DNA from: CBDANZ01 sp965197865
Lineage (GTDB): Bacteria; Acidobacteriota; Vicinamibacteria; Vicinamibacterales; CAVVIG01
NCBI GenBank assembly: GCA_965197865.1
Contig: CBDANZ010000002.1
Coordinates: forward strand, 62,001-126,000
Length of the DNA: 64,000 nt
Reading direction: 5' to 3'
Shown in pieces: positions 9,339-17,622 of this stretch (positions are counted from its first letter, which is position 1; each line of letters opens with the position of its first letter). The notes under the pieces were generated by a model. That model was not told where the DNA came from. It did no database searches and worked only from the letters and a program-made list of their open reading frames with translations. The position numbers and the translations under genes are program-made.

Positions 9339-9852
9339 CTAGTTCGTCATCCTGTCCCTCATGAACGTCCGACAGGCGTCACACTTTACGAAGCCTTGCC
9401 CGCCCTGAATGTTGTAGAAGGTTCCCTCCTCATACCCTGGCACATCCGCGCAAATGCTGAGCAGTTTCTCTTCAAAGGCGTCCCAGAGCTCGTAGTACAG
9501 GGGCGGGAGCTCCGGACGATTGCGAGCTCCTGAGTTGAGGTACGTGCATCTGCAGAAAGCAGCGGCCATACTTCGGACTGTAGTGGTTTTGTAGTCCGAG
9601 CATATTCTGGTATGTAGCAAGTCGCGCTCGCGAGGTGAATCGGTCGGCTTGCGCCGCGCACTCCACCATGCGACTCCAGTCGTCTTGTTCGGACGGACCC
9701 TGCTCAGAGTTCTGTGGACCAAGAGGTCGAACCTCGCTGGCGACTGCGCCCGTTCCGTTGAGCAAAGCTGGAGGAGCCTCCTGCGATTGACATCCTCCGG
9801 CTGTGGCGGCAAGCGCTAGGCCGGCCGCGCAGAGCGTCCTTCGTATGTTCAC
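9339..9852 (-). pseudogene. Frameshifted hypothetical lipoprotein
   Basis: Starts at 9852 with a lipobox signal (GLALAATAGGCQS) and continues to about KYGRCFLQ. At about 9545-9555 the sensible reading moves to the next frame (TYLNSGARN ... LYYELWDAFEEKL ... FVKCDACRTFMRDR) and ends at 9339. The two frames differ by one base, so one extra base (or a loss of two) breaks it. The joined product would be about 170 residues with a C-terminal CxxC. Family not recognised. A sequencing error is possible. Confidence 0.55.
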
Positions 9853-9933
9853 ATCATCCTCCGCATTGCCGAGGTCTGCTGCTGTCCCAAGATCGGCGAA
9901 GGCGGCATGGGCGTGCCGGGACGAATCACGTGT

Positions 9934-10419
9934 TCAGCTCGCAGACCAGACGTTTAGCGCCTGACGCAAAGCGATGAGCTGTGCGGCGTGATAGCTGTTG
10001 TGGTCTAGCAGAATGAGTACTGCCCGCAGCGTGTGATGGTGTTGCTTCCCGGCCGAGGGGACCTTCGCATAGAGATCGAGATCGGGGTCCTCGACGATCT
10101 GCGCCATCTTTTCGGTGGCGTCGAGAAGGCGGCGGTTGCTCACTAACCACGCCTCGGACGAGGGTGGCTCCGGACTCTCCGGCCAGTAGCCTTCGGGCCA
10201 GCCCCGCGCCTCGTAGTCGGGATTCCTGCAATAGGCGATGAGGTCTTCCGCCGCCAGCCGCATGTGCTCGACCTGCTGCCAGGCGGTATGAGCGTGGCCC
10301 TCGACCTGCTGGCCGGCGAGTTCCATGGGGAAGCTCTCGAGAGCCGCGGAGAGTCCCGCATGGGCTTGGCTCTGACGCAGCTGGCAGGCCACGGTCTCTC
10401 TCAGCTCGGAGGTGTTCAT
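9934..10419 (-). CDS. DinB-family protein
   Basis: A protein of 161 residues with the DinB four-helix-bundle layout: ELRETVACQL, then AWQQVEHMRLAAEDLI (about 47-62) with a metal-ligand His, and near the end HHHTLRAVLILLDHNSYHAAQL (ligand His residues about 128-146). DinB-fold proteins bind a divalent metal; most are thiol-dependent transferases or of unknown role. The ATG at 10419 is preferred to the upstream TTG. The aberrant middle (ESPEPPSSEAW) is an ordinary loop. It lies just left of the nested MITE/IS110 unit. Confidence 0.78.
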   Translation of the reverse strand: MNTSELRETVACQLRQSQAHAGLSAALESFPMELAGQQVEGHAHTAWQQVEHMRLAAEDLIAYCRNPDYEARGWPEGYWPESPEPPSSEAWLVSNRRLLDATEKMAQIVEDPDLDLYAKVPSAGKQHHHTLRAVLILLDHNSYHAAQLIALRQALNVWSAS

Positions 10420-10485
10420 GCCCAAAGCATACCTGGCGGAGACTTTCCGAACGGATGCCTAGCCGTACGTTGCCTAGCAGTCCGT

Positions 10486-10627
10486 GGTGAAAGTCGGGCG
10501 CTGCACCGAGACGAGCGAGGCGCCTCGCGGGCAAGGCGCGACGACCGAGAATACCGCCTGTATTTGATGGAGGAGCAACGCAGGCCACGAGGATGCATCG
10601 CTCGTCGAATGCAGACGGACTTTCACC
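10486..10627 (+). repeat. MITE body, copy 1
   Basis: A 142-bp non-coding segment bounded by inverted GGTGAAAGTC. With the outer CTAGCAGTCCGT it forms 22-bp ends. The same segment, in the same plus-strand orientation, lies at 49061-49202, where the IS sits on its other side. Its ends resemble those of the IS1182/IS5-like element at 50849, so it is probably a non-autonomous derivative of such an element. Confidence 0.75.
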
Positions 10628-10715
10628 ATGATGGTATGGACTCCTCCCGGTTCCGATGCGGCATGATGTGCCGCATCAGCTGATGCCCATCAGCCACAAC
10701 CAGGAGGAAACCGAA

Positions 10716-11743
10716 ATGGATGCTACGACAGTGGCCGTTGACCTGGCAAAGTCCGTGTTCGAGCTGGCGATCGCCAATGCCCGGTGGCGCGTGTGGTCGC
10801 GCCAGCGACTCAACCGCGCACGGTTCGCCCGCTTTCTCGCGCAGACGCCGCCGACCCATGTGGTGATGGAGGCGTGTGGCACCGCCCACTACTGGGGGCG
10901 GGTCGCCCAGCAACACGGCCATCGCGTCACCCTCGTGCCCCCGGCGTACGTGCGGCCCTACGTGCGGCGCAACAAGACGGACCGGGCGGATGCGGAGGCG
11001 ATCCGCGAGGCGAGATACCCCGTGTCCCGGTGAAGCGGGTCGAGCAGCAAGCGCTCGTGGCGCTGCACCGGGTGCGCGAGCAGTGGATGACGACGCGGAC
11101 GGCGCGCATCAATGTGTTACGCGGGCTCTTGCGGGAACAGGGGCTGCTGCTGCCGGCGGGGGCCTGTGCGGCGCTGCGGGCCTTGCCTGTGCTGCTCGAC
11201 GAGGCGGCCACCGTGTTGCCGAGGCATCTGCGGCAGGTGCTCACGAGCGTCCACGAGGAAGTGCGGGCGATTGAGGCTCGGATTGCCGGCCTGGAACGGG
11301 AATTGCGCGCCCTGGCCGACGCCGACCCCGTCGTGATGCGACTGCGGACGATTCCCGGGATTGGGCTGTTGACCGCCACGGCCCTCGTCGGCACCGTCGG
11401 GCACATCCACGCATTCCGGCGCGCGCGCCAGTTTGCCAGCTGGCTCGGCCTGACGCCGCGCGAGTACTCGAGTGGGCAGCGGCGGCGCCTCGGGGGGATC
11501 AGTAAACGCGGGGACGTGTATCTCCGGTGCTTACTCACCCACGGCGCGCGCGCGGTGCTCGCGTCGGCCCACCGGCGCCGGGCGGCCCAGCAGCCCCTCA
11601 CGCGTCTGCACCACTGGGCGATGACGGTGCACGCACGGCGCGGCTACAACAAAGCCACGATTGCCGTGGCGAACAAACTCGGCCGACTCGTTTGGGCGGT
11701 TTGGCACAAGGATGTGCCCTGCGCACTGCCGGACGCGGCGTAA
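10716..11743 (+). pseudogene. IS110-family transposase, inactivated by a 13-bp deletion
   Basis: The start at 10716 follows a strong AGGAGG. The DEDD (RuvC-like) domain begins VAVDLAKSVFELAI, with MEACGTAHYW and VRRNKTDRADAEAIRE. At about 11013 the copy at 48.7 kb has 13 extra bases lying between two GGCGA pentamers; here one pentamer and the intervening bases are lost. The frame shifts and stops at about 11033. The rest (RTIPGIGLLTATALV, SGQRRRLGGISKRGD) remains in another frame to 11743. This is slippage or short-repeat deletion, so the copy cannot make its own recombinase. Confidence 0.92.
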
Positions 11744-11977
11744 CCCGAGCTACACCTCCACGCGAGATGCTGAGCGAGTGACCCTGACATGGCCCTTCGG
11801 TCCGACCGACACCGCATCAGGCCGATAGCAGCCCTGGCGCTCGACGCCGGCACCACGATTGGCCCGCGGTGCGCGACTATCCATGTTGGCCAGGAGGCAA
11901 AGGCTCTCCACGGACAGGCCGGATATACGACCGCAACCGACGCGAAGGACCGACCGTCACGACCCACTCGCTTGATC
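11744..11977 (+). ncRNA. Candidate IS110 bridge-RNA region, copy 1
   Basis: About 234 bp of conserved non-coding DNA between the transposase stop and the right subterminal repeat. IS110-type recombinases use an element-encoded bridge RNA; in the IS1111 subgroup (those with subterminal inverted repeats, as here) it is encoded downstream of the transposase. The stretch CCACGGAC at 11908-11915 equals the reconstructed target (MITE end ...CACCACGGACTG...), as expected of one target guide. No structure was computed. Confidence 0.5.
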
Positions 11978-12007
11978 ACCGGGAGGAGTCCATATACGGA
12001 CTGCTAG

Positions 12008-12596
12008 GTGCCGACCAAGCGCCTACGCGGGCTGCTCTGGACCATCGATGTCGAAGAGACCGGTGCGATAACAACGGGTCGCAGCTGTGGCCCTCAAGAC
12101 ATCACGTAAGCTATTCATCTGCATAGACTTATTTCGATTCTCTCCGCTGGGATCGTGGGGTGATCTCAGGGAAGAATTGACCATATGGCTACGTATCCGT
12201 TTGCCTGCGAGCCCCGAAGAGGTGCCGGCTCAGATGGCTCTCGGCCAACAAGAGCCAGTAGTACCGCGCATGCTTGACCCAGGCGCCCACCGGTCTCGAC
12301 GAGGCGTTGTTGCAGACTGGGGAATGCTCGACCAGATTAGGCGAGATCTGGCTAATTTCGAAAGGCTCATTTTCCTAGGTTTCCCCAAAGAGATCGGGTC
12401 CACGGTCGATTTCAGGCACCACCAAAACCCTTCCCCTCGAAGCGGCTGGGCGTGCAGGACCAGTGCCGATGTAGTAAATCGTGGTCCGAAGAAGAGTGCC
12501 GGTCACCCGTTGGCGCTCTCGGCCCCGCGGAAGCTGTCCGAGCACCTTAACTGAGCGGGTCGAGTCGATTTCCGACCTCCGCCGGGAAGCCCGCCG
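12008..12596. other. Gene-poor stretch with one short shared segment
   Basis: No convincing gene. A segment at about 12395-12435 resembles 49470-49510 (both contain the pattern GGGTCCA-GGTCGATTT-GGCACCACCAA with a few differences). On the minus strand it reads LVVPEIDRGPD, so both are probably remains of the same unrecognised gene. Confidence 0.4.
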
Positions 12597-12974
12597 GTGC
12601 GCGGCCGGCTCTGGACACAGAATCCGCAGCGGTTGCGGGAAGTACTAGCCCGTGCGTGCGCGGCACGAAAGGATCGCAAGTCCGGCCGGGTTCTCCGGGC
12701 GGCGATTCCCCATCTTAGCCCTCACGCGCTGCGACACACGTTCGGGTGGCGCTGGCTGAAGGGCGGGGGCGACATCTACACGTTCTGCAAGATCCTGGGA
12801 CATGCCAGCGTGGCGGTGACGGAGAAGCATTACGCCCACCTGCTGCAAGAGGACATCCGTGCCAAGGCGGACGCTGTCGATCTCGGGCTCGGGTTGCCGG
12901 CGGTCCGCCCCCAGAAAGCGGGCCGGGTTCTCGGCTGGAAGCAGAGACGCACGGGAACCAGCGACCGCCTGTGA
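12597..12974 (+). pseudogene. C-terminal fragment of a tyrosine recombinase (island integrase)
   Basis: Carries the catalytic C-terminal half only: SPHALRHTFGWRWLKGG (His-x-x-Arg), ILGHASVAVTEKHYAHL with the second His and the nucleophile Tyr. The N-terminal DNA-binding and core-binding regions and the first catalytic Arg are absent upstream. It ends 84 bp before the 3' end of tRNA-Pro, the usual place for an island integrase. It is therefore the decayed integrase of the element between 2238 and 13107. Confidence 0.82.
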
Positions 12975-13057
12975 TCCCTTCTGTGATCCCGTTTGTGGTC
13001 AACCGTGGTCAACCATAGGGGCGGCCGATGCGGGATTTGCCGAGGAAAATCTAGTAA

Positions 13058-13134
13058 TGGTCGGGGCGACTGGATTCGAACCAGCGACCCCCTGCGCCCA
13101 AGGCAGGTGCGCTACCAGGCTGCGCTACGCCCCG
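13058..13134 (-). tRNA. tRNA-Pro (anticodon TGG)
   Basis: A complete 77-nt cloverleaf on the minus strand: acceptor CGGGGCG/CGCCCCG, D arm AGCGCAGCCTGG, anticodon stem-loop CCTGC-CTTGGGC-GCAGG giving UGG, T arm with GGTTCGAATCC, discriminator A and encoded CCA (13058-13060). Its 3' part is duplicated at 2238-2286. Confidence 0.97.
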
Positions 13135-13191
13135 ACTGGACCGATCTTATCATTCGCAACTTGACGACCGGGGCAGGTCTAAAGACCAGCG

Positions 13192-14010
13192 CTACTGCTG
13201 CTCTCGAAGGCCTTTGACGAACGCATTGACGGCCGGCCAATACGTGTTCGGGTTGGACGGAGACGCGTCGTTGTGACCGCCGCCTCGAATCGCGACGAAC
13301 TGCTTGGGCCCGTCGATCTGTGCGAACAGTCTGCGACCATGCTCGAAGGAAACCACGCGGTCGGCATCGCCATGCATCACGAGCGAGGGAACCCTCACCC
13401 GCCGCAGAAACTCAATGGTCGAAAACCGGTACGTGGAGAACAGCGCGAGGAAGGCCATCGGCGGCGACGCGCGCAGAAGCGATCGCGCGTCGGGAAAGCC
13501 GGATTCAAGAATCAAGCCGTCGGGCGGCTCTTTAGAGGCCGCGTAGGCCGCCATCGTGGCGCCAAGAGACCGCCCCCAGTACACGACAGTGATGTCCCGC
13601 TTCGGGATCTTCCGCATGTGATCGAGCACGCCGTCCACATCGCGATACAGGCCGCGCTCGGATGGCCGCCCCGTGCTGAGGCCGTAGCCGCGGTAGTCGA
13701 AGGCGAGCACGAAGTACCGCTGCTCGGCGAGCCTGGCGAGAATCGGTGCCCAGTTCGACAGATTTCCCCCGTTGCCGTGAAAGTACACGATGAGCGCACG
13801 CGGCTCCCGAACCGGGAGCATCCATCCGAGCAGCCGCTCGCCATCACGGGTCGAGATTGTGAACGCCTCGTAGTCGAGGCCGAACTCGCGGGGCGTGGCG
13901 GTTTCGCCGGCCGTGGGAAAAAACGCCAGCCGCGGCTCAATGAGCCGGACAATGACGATAAGCGCGGCAAGGACGAGGACGAGCGCGAGAAGCGCACGAA
14001 ACGAAAACAT
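13192..14010 (-). CDS. Alpha/beta hydrolase (BEM46-like), membrane-anchored
   Basis: A protein of 272 residues. The start at 14010 is chosen because it opens directly into an N-terminal membrane anchor (FRALLALVLVLAALIVIVRL); the longer frame upstream has no coding character. Serine-hydrolase elements: oxyanion motif FHGNGGN (about 82), nucleophile elbow WGRSLGA (about 149), Asp in HGDADRVV (about 216) and His in GGGHND (about 245). Likely a periplasm-facing or membrane-associated esterase or thioesterase; substrate unknown. It lies downstream of the DUF4175 gene with an 85-bp gap, so it may be cotranscribed with the MoxR cluster. Confidence 0.85.
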   Translation of the reverse strand: MFSFRALLALVLVLAALIVIVRLIEPRLAFFPTAGETATPREFGLDYEAFTISTRDGERLLGWMLPVREPRALIVYFHGNGGNLSNWAPILARLAEQRYFVLAFDYRGYGLSTGRPSERGLYRDVDGVLDHMRKIPKRDITVVYWGRSLGATMAAYAASKEPPDGLILESGFPDARSLLRASPPMAFLALFSTYRFSTIEFLRRVRVPSLVMHGDADRVVSFEHGRRLFAQIDGPKQFVAIRGGGHNDASPSNPNTYWPAVNAFVKGLREQQ

Positions 14011-14095
14011 CGCGCTCACGAGATTTGCAGATTGCAAAGCGTTGATTGCAGAGTCAGTGATGGATCTGAAATCTGCAATCTTCCTGCGCGATCCA

Positions 14096-17000
14096 TTACT
14101 GTTTCTTCGCGAGTGATCGGTAGTACTCCTCGATCGCCTGGCGAAAACTGGCGGGAATCTCGTCGGAGCCCGACAGCGTGGGCGGCTGGTCAACGCCGTT
14201 GACGTTCTTGCGCAGGCCGAACTCAAAGGCCTTCATCCTCTCGAGCGCCGAGGCCTGCAGCGCCGCCAGCGATCGCGGATCGACGAACGCCTGATCGGTG
14301 TCGAACTGGCGAAGATCGCGGAGAATCGCGTCGAGCTCGCGGGGATCGATGCCGGCGTCCAGGAGATCCCGCCTGAGCGCCTTCACGTCCCCCCGCCACT
14401 CCCTGAAATCGCGCCGGAACCGCCGCACATCGTCCGGGCCCCAGAAGCCCCATGAGCGAGCGTCGCCGGTCCGGCCGCCGCCGTACGGACCGCCGAAGTA
14501 GACGCCGCCGGTCGCGCCGCCACCGGCGGCCGAGTGCGAGTCGGCCTGCTGCCCGCCTTGGCCTTGTTGCTGCCCCCCTTGACCTTGCTGGCCGCGCAGC
14601 CGCTGCTGGTTCTGCTGCGCGCGATCGCGCATCCGCTGGCCCAGCGACTCGAGCCCGCGCACGGCGTCCCTCGTCTCGTCGACGGCGCGCCCGAGCGCGT
14701 TTTCCTTCGTCGCCTGACCGAGTGCTGCCTGTGCGTCGGTAATTTTCTGGCGCAAACCATCGAGGTTGGTGCCAATCTGCGCTTCGATCGATTGCGCGTA
14801 GTCGCTGCCCATGGCGGTTCGCAGCGCTCTTCGCGTATACCGAATCATCTCGCGGATGCGCTTGTCGGTGATGCTGCCGGCCGCTTCGTCCAGCTTGCGG
14901 GCGGCCGCGCGATCGTTCTGGCTCCGCGCTTCGTTGGCGACCTCCTCGAGCTGGCTCTGGAGGCCGGCGACCTCAGCGTCCATGGCGTCCTTGCGCTCGG
15001 CGATCGCCTGCGCCCGGTCGGGACGCGCGGCCGCCGGCTGTTGTTCGAGCGCATCCACTTCGGAAGCGACCTGCCGCTGCTCGTCTACCAGCTCCTCGGC
15101 GCGGCGGAGCGCCTCCTGCACGTCGCGCTCGGCGCGGCCGGTCTGATTCTGCTGAAGTCGTCGCTGCGCCTCTCGAAGGCGGCCGAGCGCGGCCCGCGCC
15201 TGGGCGCCGCCGTCACGGCCGTTGGCGGCGGCCGCCTGCCGCATCGCGTTGACCGCTTCCTGTAGCTGCCTTGTTGCGTCGGTCAGGTTGTGCCGCCGCT
15301 CCTCACGCGTCAACTGCTGAAGTCGCCTGACGGCCTCTTCCACTTCCTGCGCCAACTGCCGCTGCAGATCGCCGCCGCCCGACGCACTGGAACTGGACGC
15401 CGCAAGCCGGCGCTGCCGCTCGGCTTCCTGCTGCTGCCGTCGCGCGAGCTCCTTCAACCTCTCGACCAGCTCGTCGACCTTCCGGTCGGCGCCTTGCATG
15501 TCGGCGCGCTGCTGCATCTCGTACTGGTTGGTCAGCTTGTCGAGCTCGAGCTCGAACAGGTCGGCAAGGTCGTTGGCCAACTGGTTCTGACGGCCCCCGC
15601 CCCCGCCGCGCTGCGCCTGCACTTGCAGCTCGTACTGCTGCTCGGCCACTTGCAGGAGCTTCAGCGCGCGCTGCTCGGGGGACAGCGCTTCTTTCGGGTT
15701 CTGGACCTTGAGGTCCGCTTCGGCGGACTTCATTTCGGCGGCCGCCTTCGGCAGCGCCTCGGCAATCGACTTGAACGCCGGGTCGACGACGTCGAGCCGG
15801 CTGTTCATCTTCTCGCTGAGCTCCTCCACCTGCTCGCGGAGCCGCGCCTGCGCGAGCGTGAGGAACACGGTGTTCTCGCGGAACTTGTCGGCCGACATCT
15901 TCGGGCGGTCGCGGACCGTGTTGAACGTGGCCGCCACAATCTCGCGCTGCTGCCAGGAGAGCTGACCCACCGCGCCGCCCCCGCCCCCTCCACCGGCCGA
16001 GGGCGCCGGCTTGAAGTCGGTGCGGAATGGTCGAATCTGGACGAAATAGATGTCGCTCGTCGTCGTCTTCGAACCCTGGACCGCGTCGTTATCCGAGGCC
16101 TTCGCGTAGTACGACACAAAGTCGCCGGGCTTCAGCCCGAGCTCCTCGAGGTACAACGTGTGGCTCGCGGTCACTTCGGGCAGAGCCTTCGATCCGCCGA
16201 ACAAGTGCACGGTCTTTTCGCTGTCGCCGTTCACCGAATAGAACAGTTGAACCTGCTTGACGCCAAAGTCGTCGTCGGCTCGCACCTCGGCGAACACTTC
16301 CTCGACTGCCGTGGCTCGCGTGTCGCGACCAGGCTTCGAGAACGCCACAGACGGCGTCTGATCGGTTAGCACGTCGATCGTGTATTGCGGCGAGGCATTC
16401 ACCTTCTCGGCTTGCGGGCCCTCGAGCTTGATGCGGTAGAATCCCTGACCGCCGACCTTGAAGGCGCCCGTGAGCGTGCCGTCTGCCTGCTTCGTCAGCG
16501 CCGCCGATCCGGCCTGGTTGAGCAGCACGCTGCCGGCCGGTGTGGCCATCGTCGGCGTGACCTTGACGTGTACTTCCGTGCCCTTGATGACGGCGATGTC
16601 GCCACCAGGATCGATCGTGCGCGGTTCCAGGCCGGTGTAGGCCGGGAAGTGGTACTGGAGCACGAGCTTCTTGACGGTCGGCAGATCCATCACCGTCAGC
16701 GAGAAGGTCGGCGACTTCACGCCGTTGGACTCGACGTAGTACTCGGTCTGCTTCTCGACGTGAAATAGGACGCCTTGGAACGAAGTCGGGTCGGCGCCAG
16801 GAGCGAGCGGCGCGCGCTCGAACGGTGTGTCCGGCGCGGAGCGGAACATCAGGTTGGCCTCGCCTGCGGTGAATCCGAAGAGTTCGGCTTTCACCTCCTG
16901 ATCGGAGTCGCGCGGGATCTTCGCGTGGCCTGGCTGCACCTTGATCAAGTACGGGATCGCCTCTACGGCGCTTCGCGAGACGATGAGCAGCGCCGAAAGG

Positions 17001-17557
17001 CCATGGCGCAGGTACGCAGGGCCAAGCGTGACGAGCAGCGCCGCCACTGTCGCGAGGCCCGCCAGCGTGTAGGCGTGGCGTCGGAGCTTTGGCCGCTCGA
17101 CGGCAAGCCCGTCCTCGATGGCGCCGCAGCGCTCGAGGGCCTGCTCGATAAGGCGCTCGACGAGCCTGGGCGACGGACCGGTTTCCGGCGCCCCTTCGGT
17201 TATCGATGAAGACGATTCGACCGCGCTGAGGATGGCGGCCTGAAGCGACGGGTCAGATTCCTCGAGATACAGGGCAACCTGGCTGTCGGTGACGCGCCGC
17301 CGCAGCGGACGAACGAACCCCTCATAGGCCAGTAGGCCAAAGATAATGAGGGCTGCGATGCGGAACGAGACAATGGCCGCGGGACTGAAACGAAGGGCTT
17401 CCAGGCTCGACGCCGACAGAAGCAGGACCAAGAGCGTGCCCCCGACCACGATCACAGTGCCCCGCAGCACCAGCTTCAGCCGCCAGCGGTTCCTGACACG
17501 GCGAATAACATCGACCAGCTCAAGACGACGGTCGGAGCCACGGAATCCGTCAGCCAT
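14096..17557 (-). CDS. DUF4175-family large membrane/coiled-coil protein
   Basis: A protein of 1153 residues. The start at 17557 (MADGFRGSDRRLELV) is preferred over an upstream extension that reads as non-coding. Two N-terminal membrane segments (VIVVGGTLLVLLLSAS and IAALIIFGLLAYEGF), a third near residue 150, then a long periplasmic region with Ig-like strands (about 200-550). A very long Gln/Arg/Glu-rich coiled coil with repeated EELSEKM-, RLQQLTREE- and QQQGQGG-like segments follows, then a conserved C-terminal end (FGLRKNVNGV ... YYRSLAKKQ). This is the DUF4175/TIGR02302 type. It is the last gene of the MoxR-DUF58-BatA cluster, so a structural role in the envelope is inferred. Confidence 0.8.
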   Translation of the reverse strand: MADGFRGSDRRLELVDVIRRVRNRWRLKLVLRGTVIVVGGTLLVLLLSASSLEALRFSPAAIVSFRIAALIIFGLLAYEGFVRPLRRRVTDSQVALYLEESDPSLQAAILSAVESSSSITEGAPETGPSPRLVERLIEQALERCGAIEDGLAVERPKLRRHAYTLAGLATVAALLVTLGPAYLRHGLSALLIVSRSAVEAIPYLIKVQPGHAKIPRDSDQEVKAELFGFTAGEANLMFRSAPDTPFERAPLAPGADPTSFQGVLFHVEKQTEYYVESNGVKSPTFSLTVMDLPTVKKLVLQYHFPAYTGLEPRTIDPGGDIAVIKGTEVHVKVTPTMATPAGSVLLNQAGSAALTKQADGTLTGAFKVGGQGFYRIKLEGPQAEKVNASPQYTIDVLTDQTPSVAFSKPGRDTRATAVEEVFAEVRADDDFGVKQVQLFYSVNGDSEKTVHLFGGSKALPEVTASHTLYLEELGLKPGDFVSYYAKASDNDAVQGSKTTTSDIYFVQIRPFRTDFKPAPSAGGGGGGGAVGQLSWQQREIVAATFNTVRDRPKMSADKFRENTVFLTLAQARLREQVEELSEKMNSRLDVVDPAFKSIAEALPKAAAEMKSAEADLKVQNPKEALSPEQRALKLLQVAEQQYELQVQAQRGGGGGRQNQLANDLADLFELELDKLTNQYEMQQRADMQGADRKVDELVERLKELARRQQQEAERQRRLAASSSSASGGGDLQRQLAQEVEEAVRRLQQLTREERRHNLTDATRQLQEAVNAMRQAAAANGRDGGAQARAALGRLREAQRRLQQNQTGRAERDVQEALRRAEELVDEQRQVASEVDALEQQPAAARPDRAQAIAERKDAMDAEVAGLQSQLEEVANEARSQNDRAAARKLDEAAGSITDKRIREMIRYTRRALRTAMGSDYAQSIEAQIGTNLDGLRQKITDAQAALGQATKENALGRAVDETRDAVRGLESLGQRMRDRAQQNQQRLRGQQGQGGQQQGQGGQQADSHSAAGGGATGGVYFGGPYGGGRTGDARSWGFWGPDDVRRFRRDFREWRGDVKALRRDLLDAGIDPRELDAILRDLRQFDTDQAFVDPRSLAALQASALERMKAFEFGLRKNVNGVDQPPTLSGSDEIPASFRQAIEEYYRSLAKKQ

Positions 17558-17622
17558 GTTGGGTCTTTTCCCTACACTAATTAATTGAGGATACACCGAG
17601 GCCAGAAATAGGGAAGGGAAGA

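Larger units (their letters stand above)
10474..12007 (+). mobile_element. Nested MITE plus IS110-family element, copy 1 (defective)
   Basis: A 1534-bp unit ending in CTAGCAGTCCGT (left) and its reverse complement (right), with CTAG as likely target duplication. From the left: MITE end and body to 10627, then an IS110-family element with 17-bp subterminal inverted repeats (10635-10651 and 11978-11994), then the last 12 bp of the MITE end. It is identical in layout to 47668-49214 except for 13 deleted bases in the transposase, two noted substitutions, and a MITE body that is reversed relative to the IS. Confidence 0.85.

Noticed and set aside
10486..10627. A recombinase-driven invertible switch
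   Set aside because: The reversed relation to the IS is explained equally well by insertion of the IS in either of two identical ends; the body itself has the same plus orientation in both loci and no invertase gene is near.
15290..16369. Long open frame on the plus strand opposite the DUF4175 gene
   Set aside because: High-GC codon mirror of a coiled-coil gene; composition is Arg/Leu-rich with no homology.
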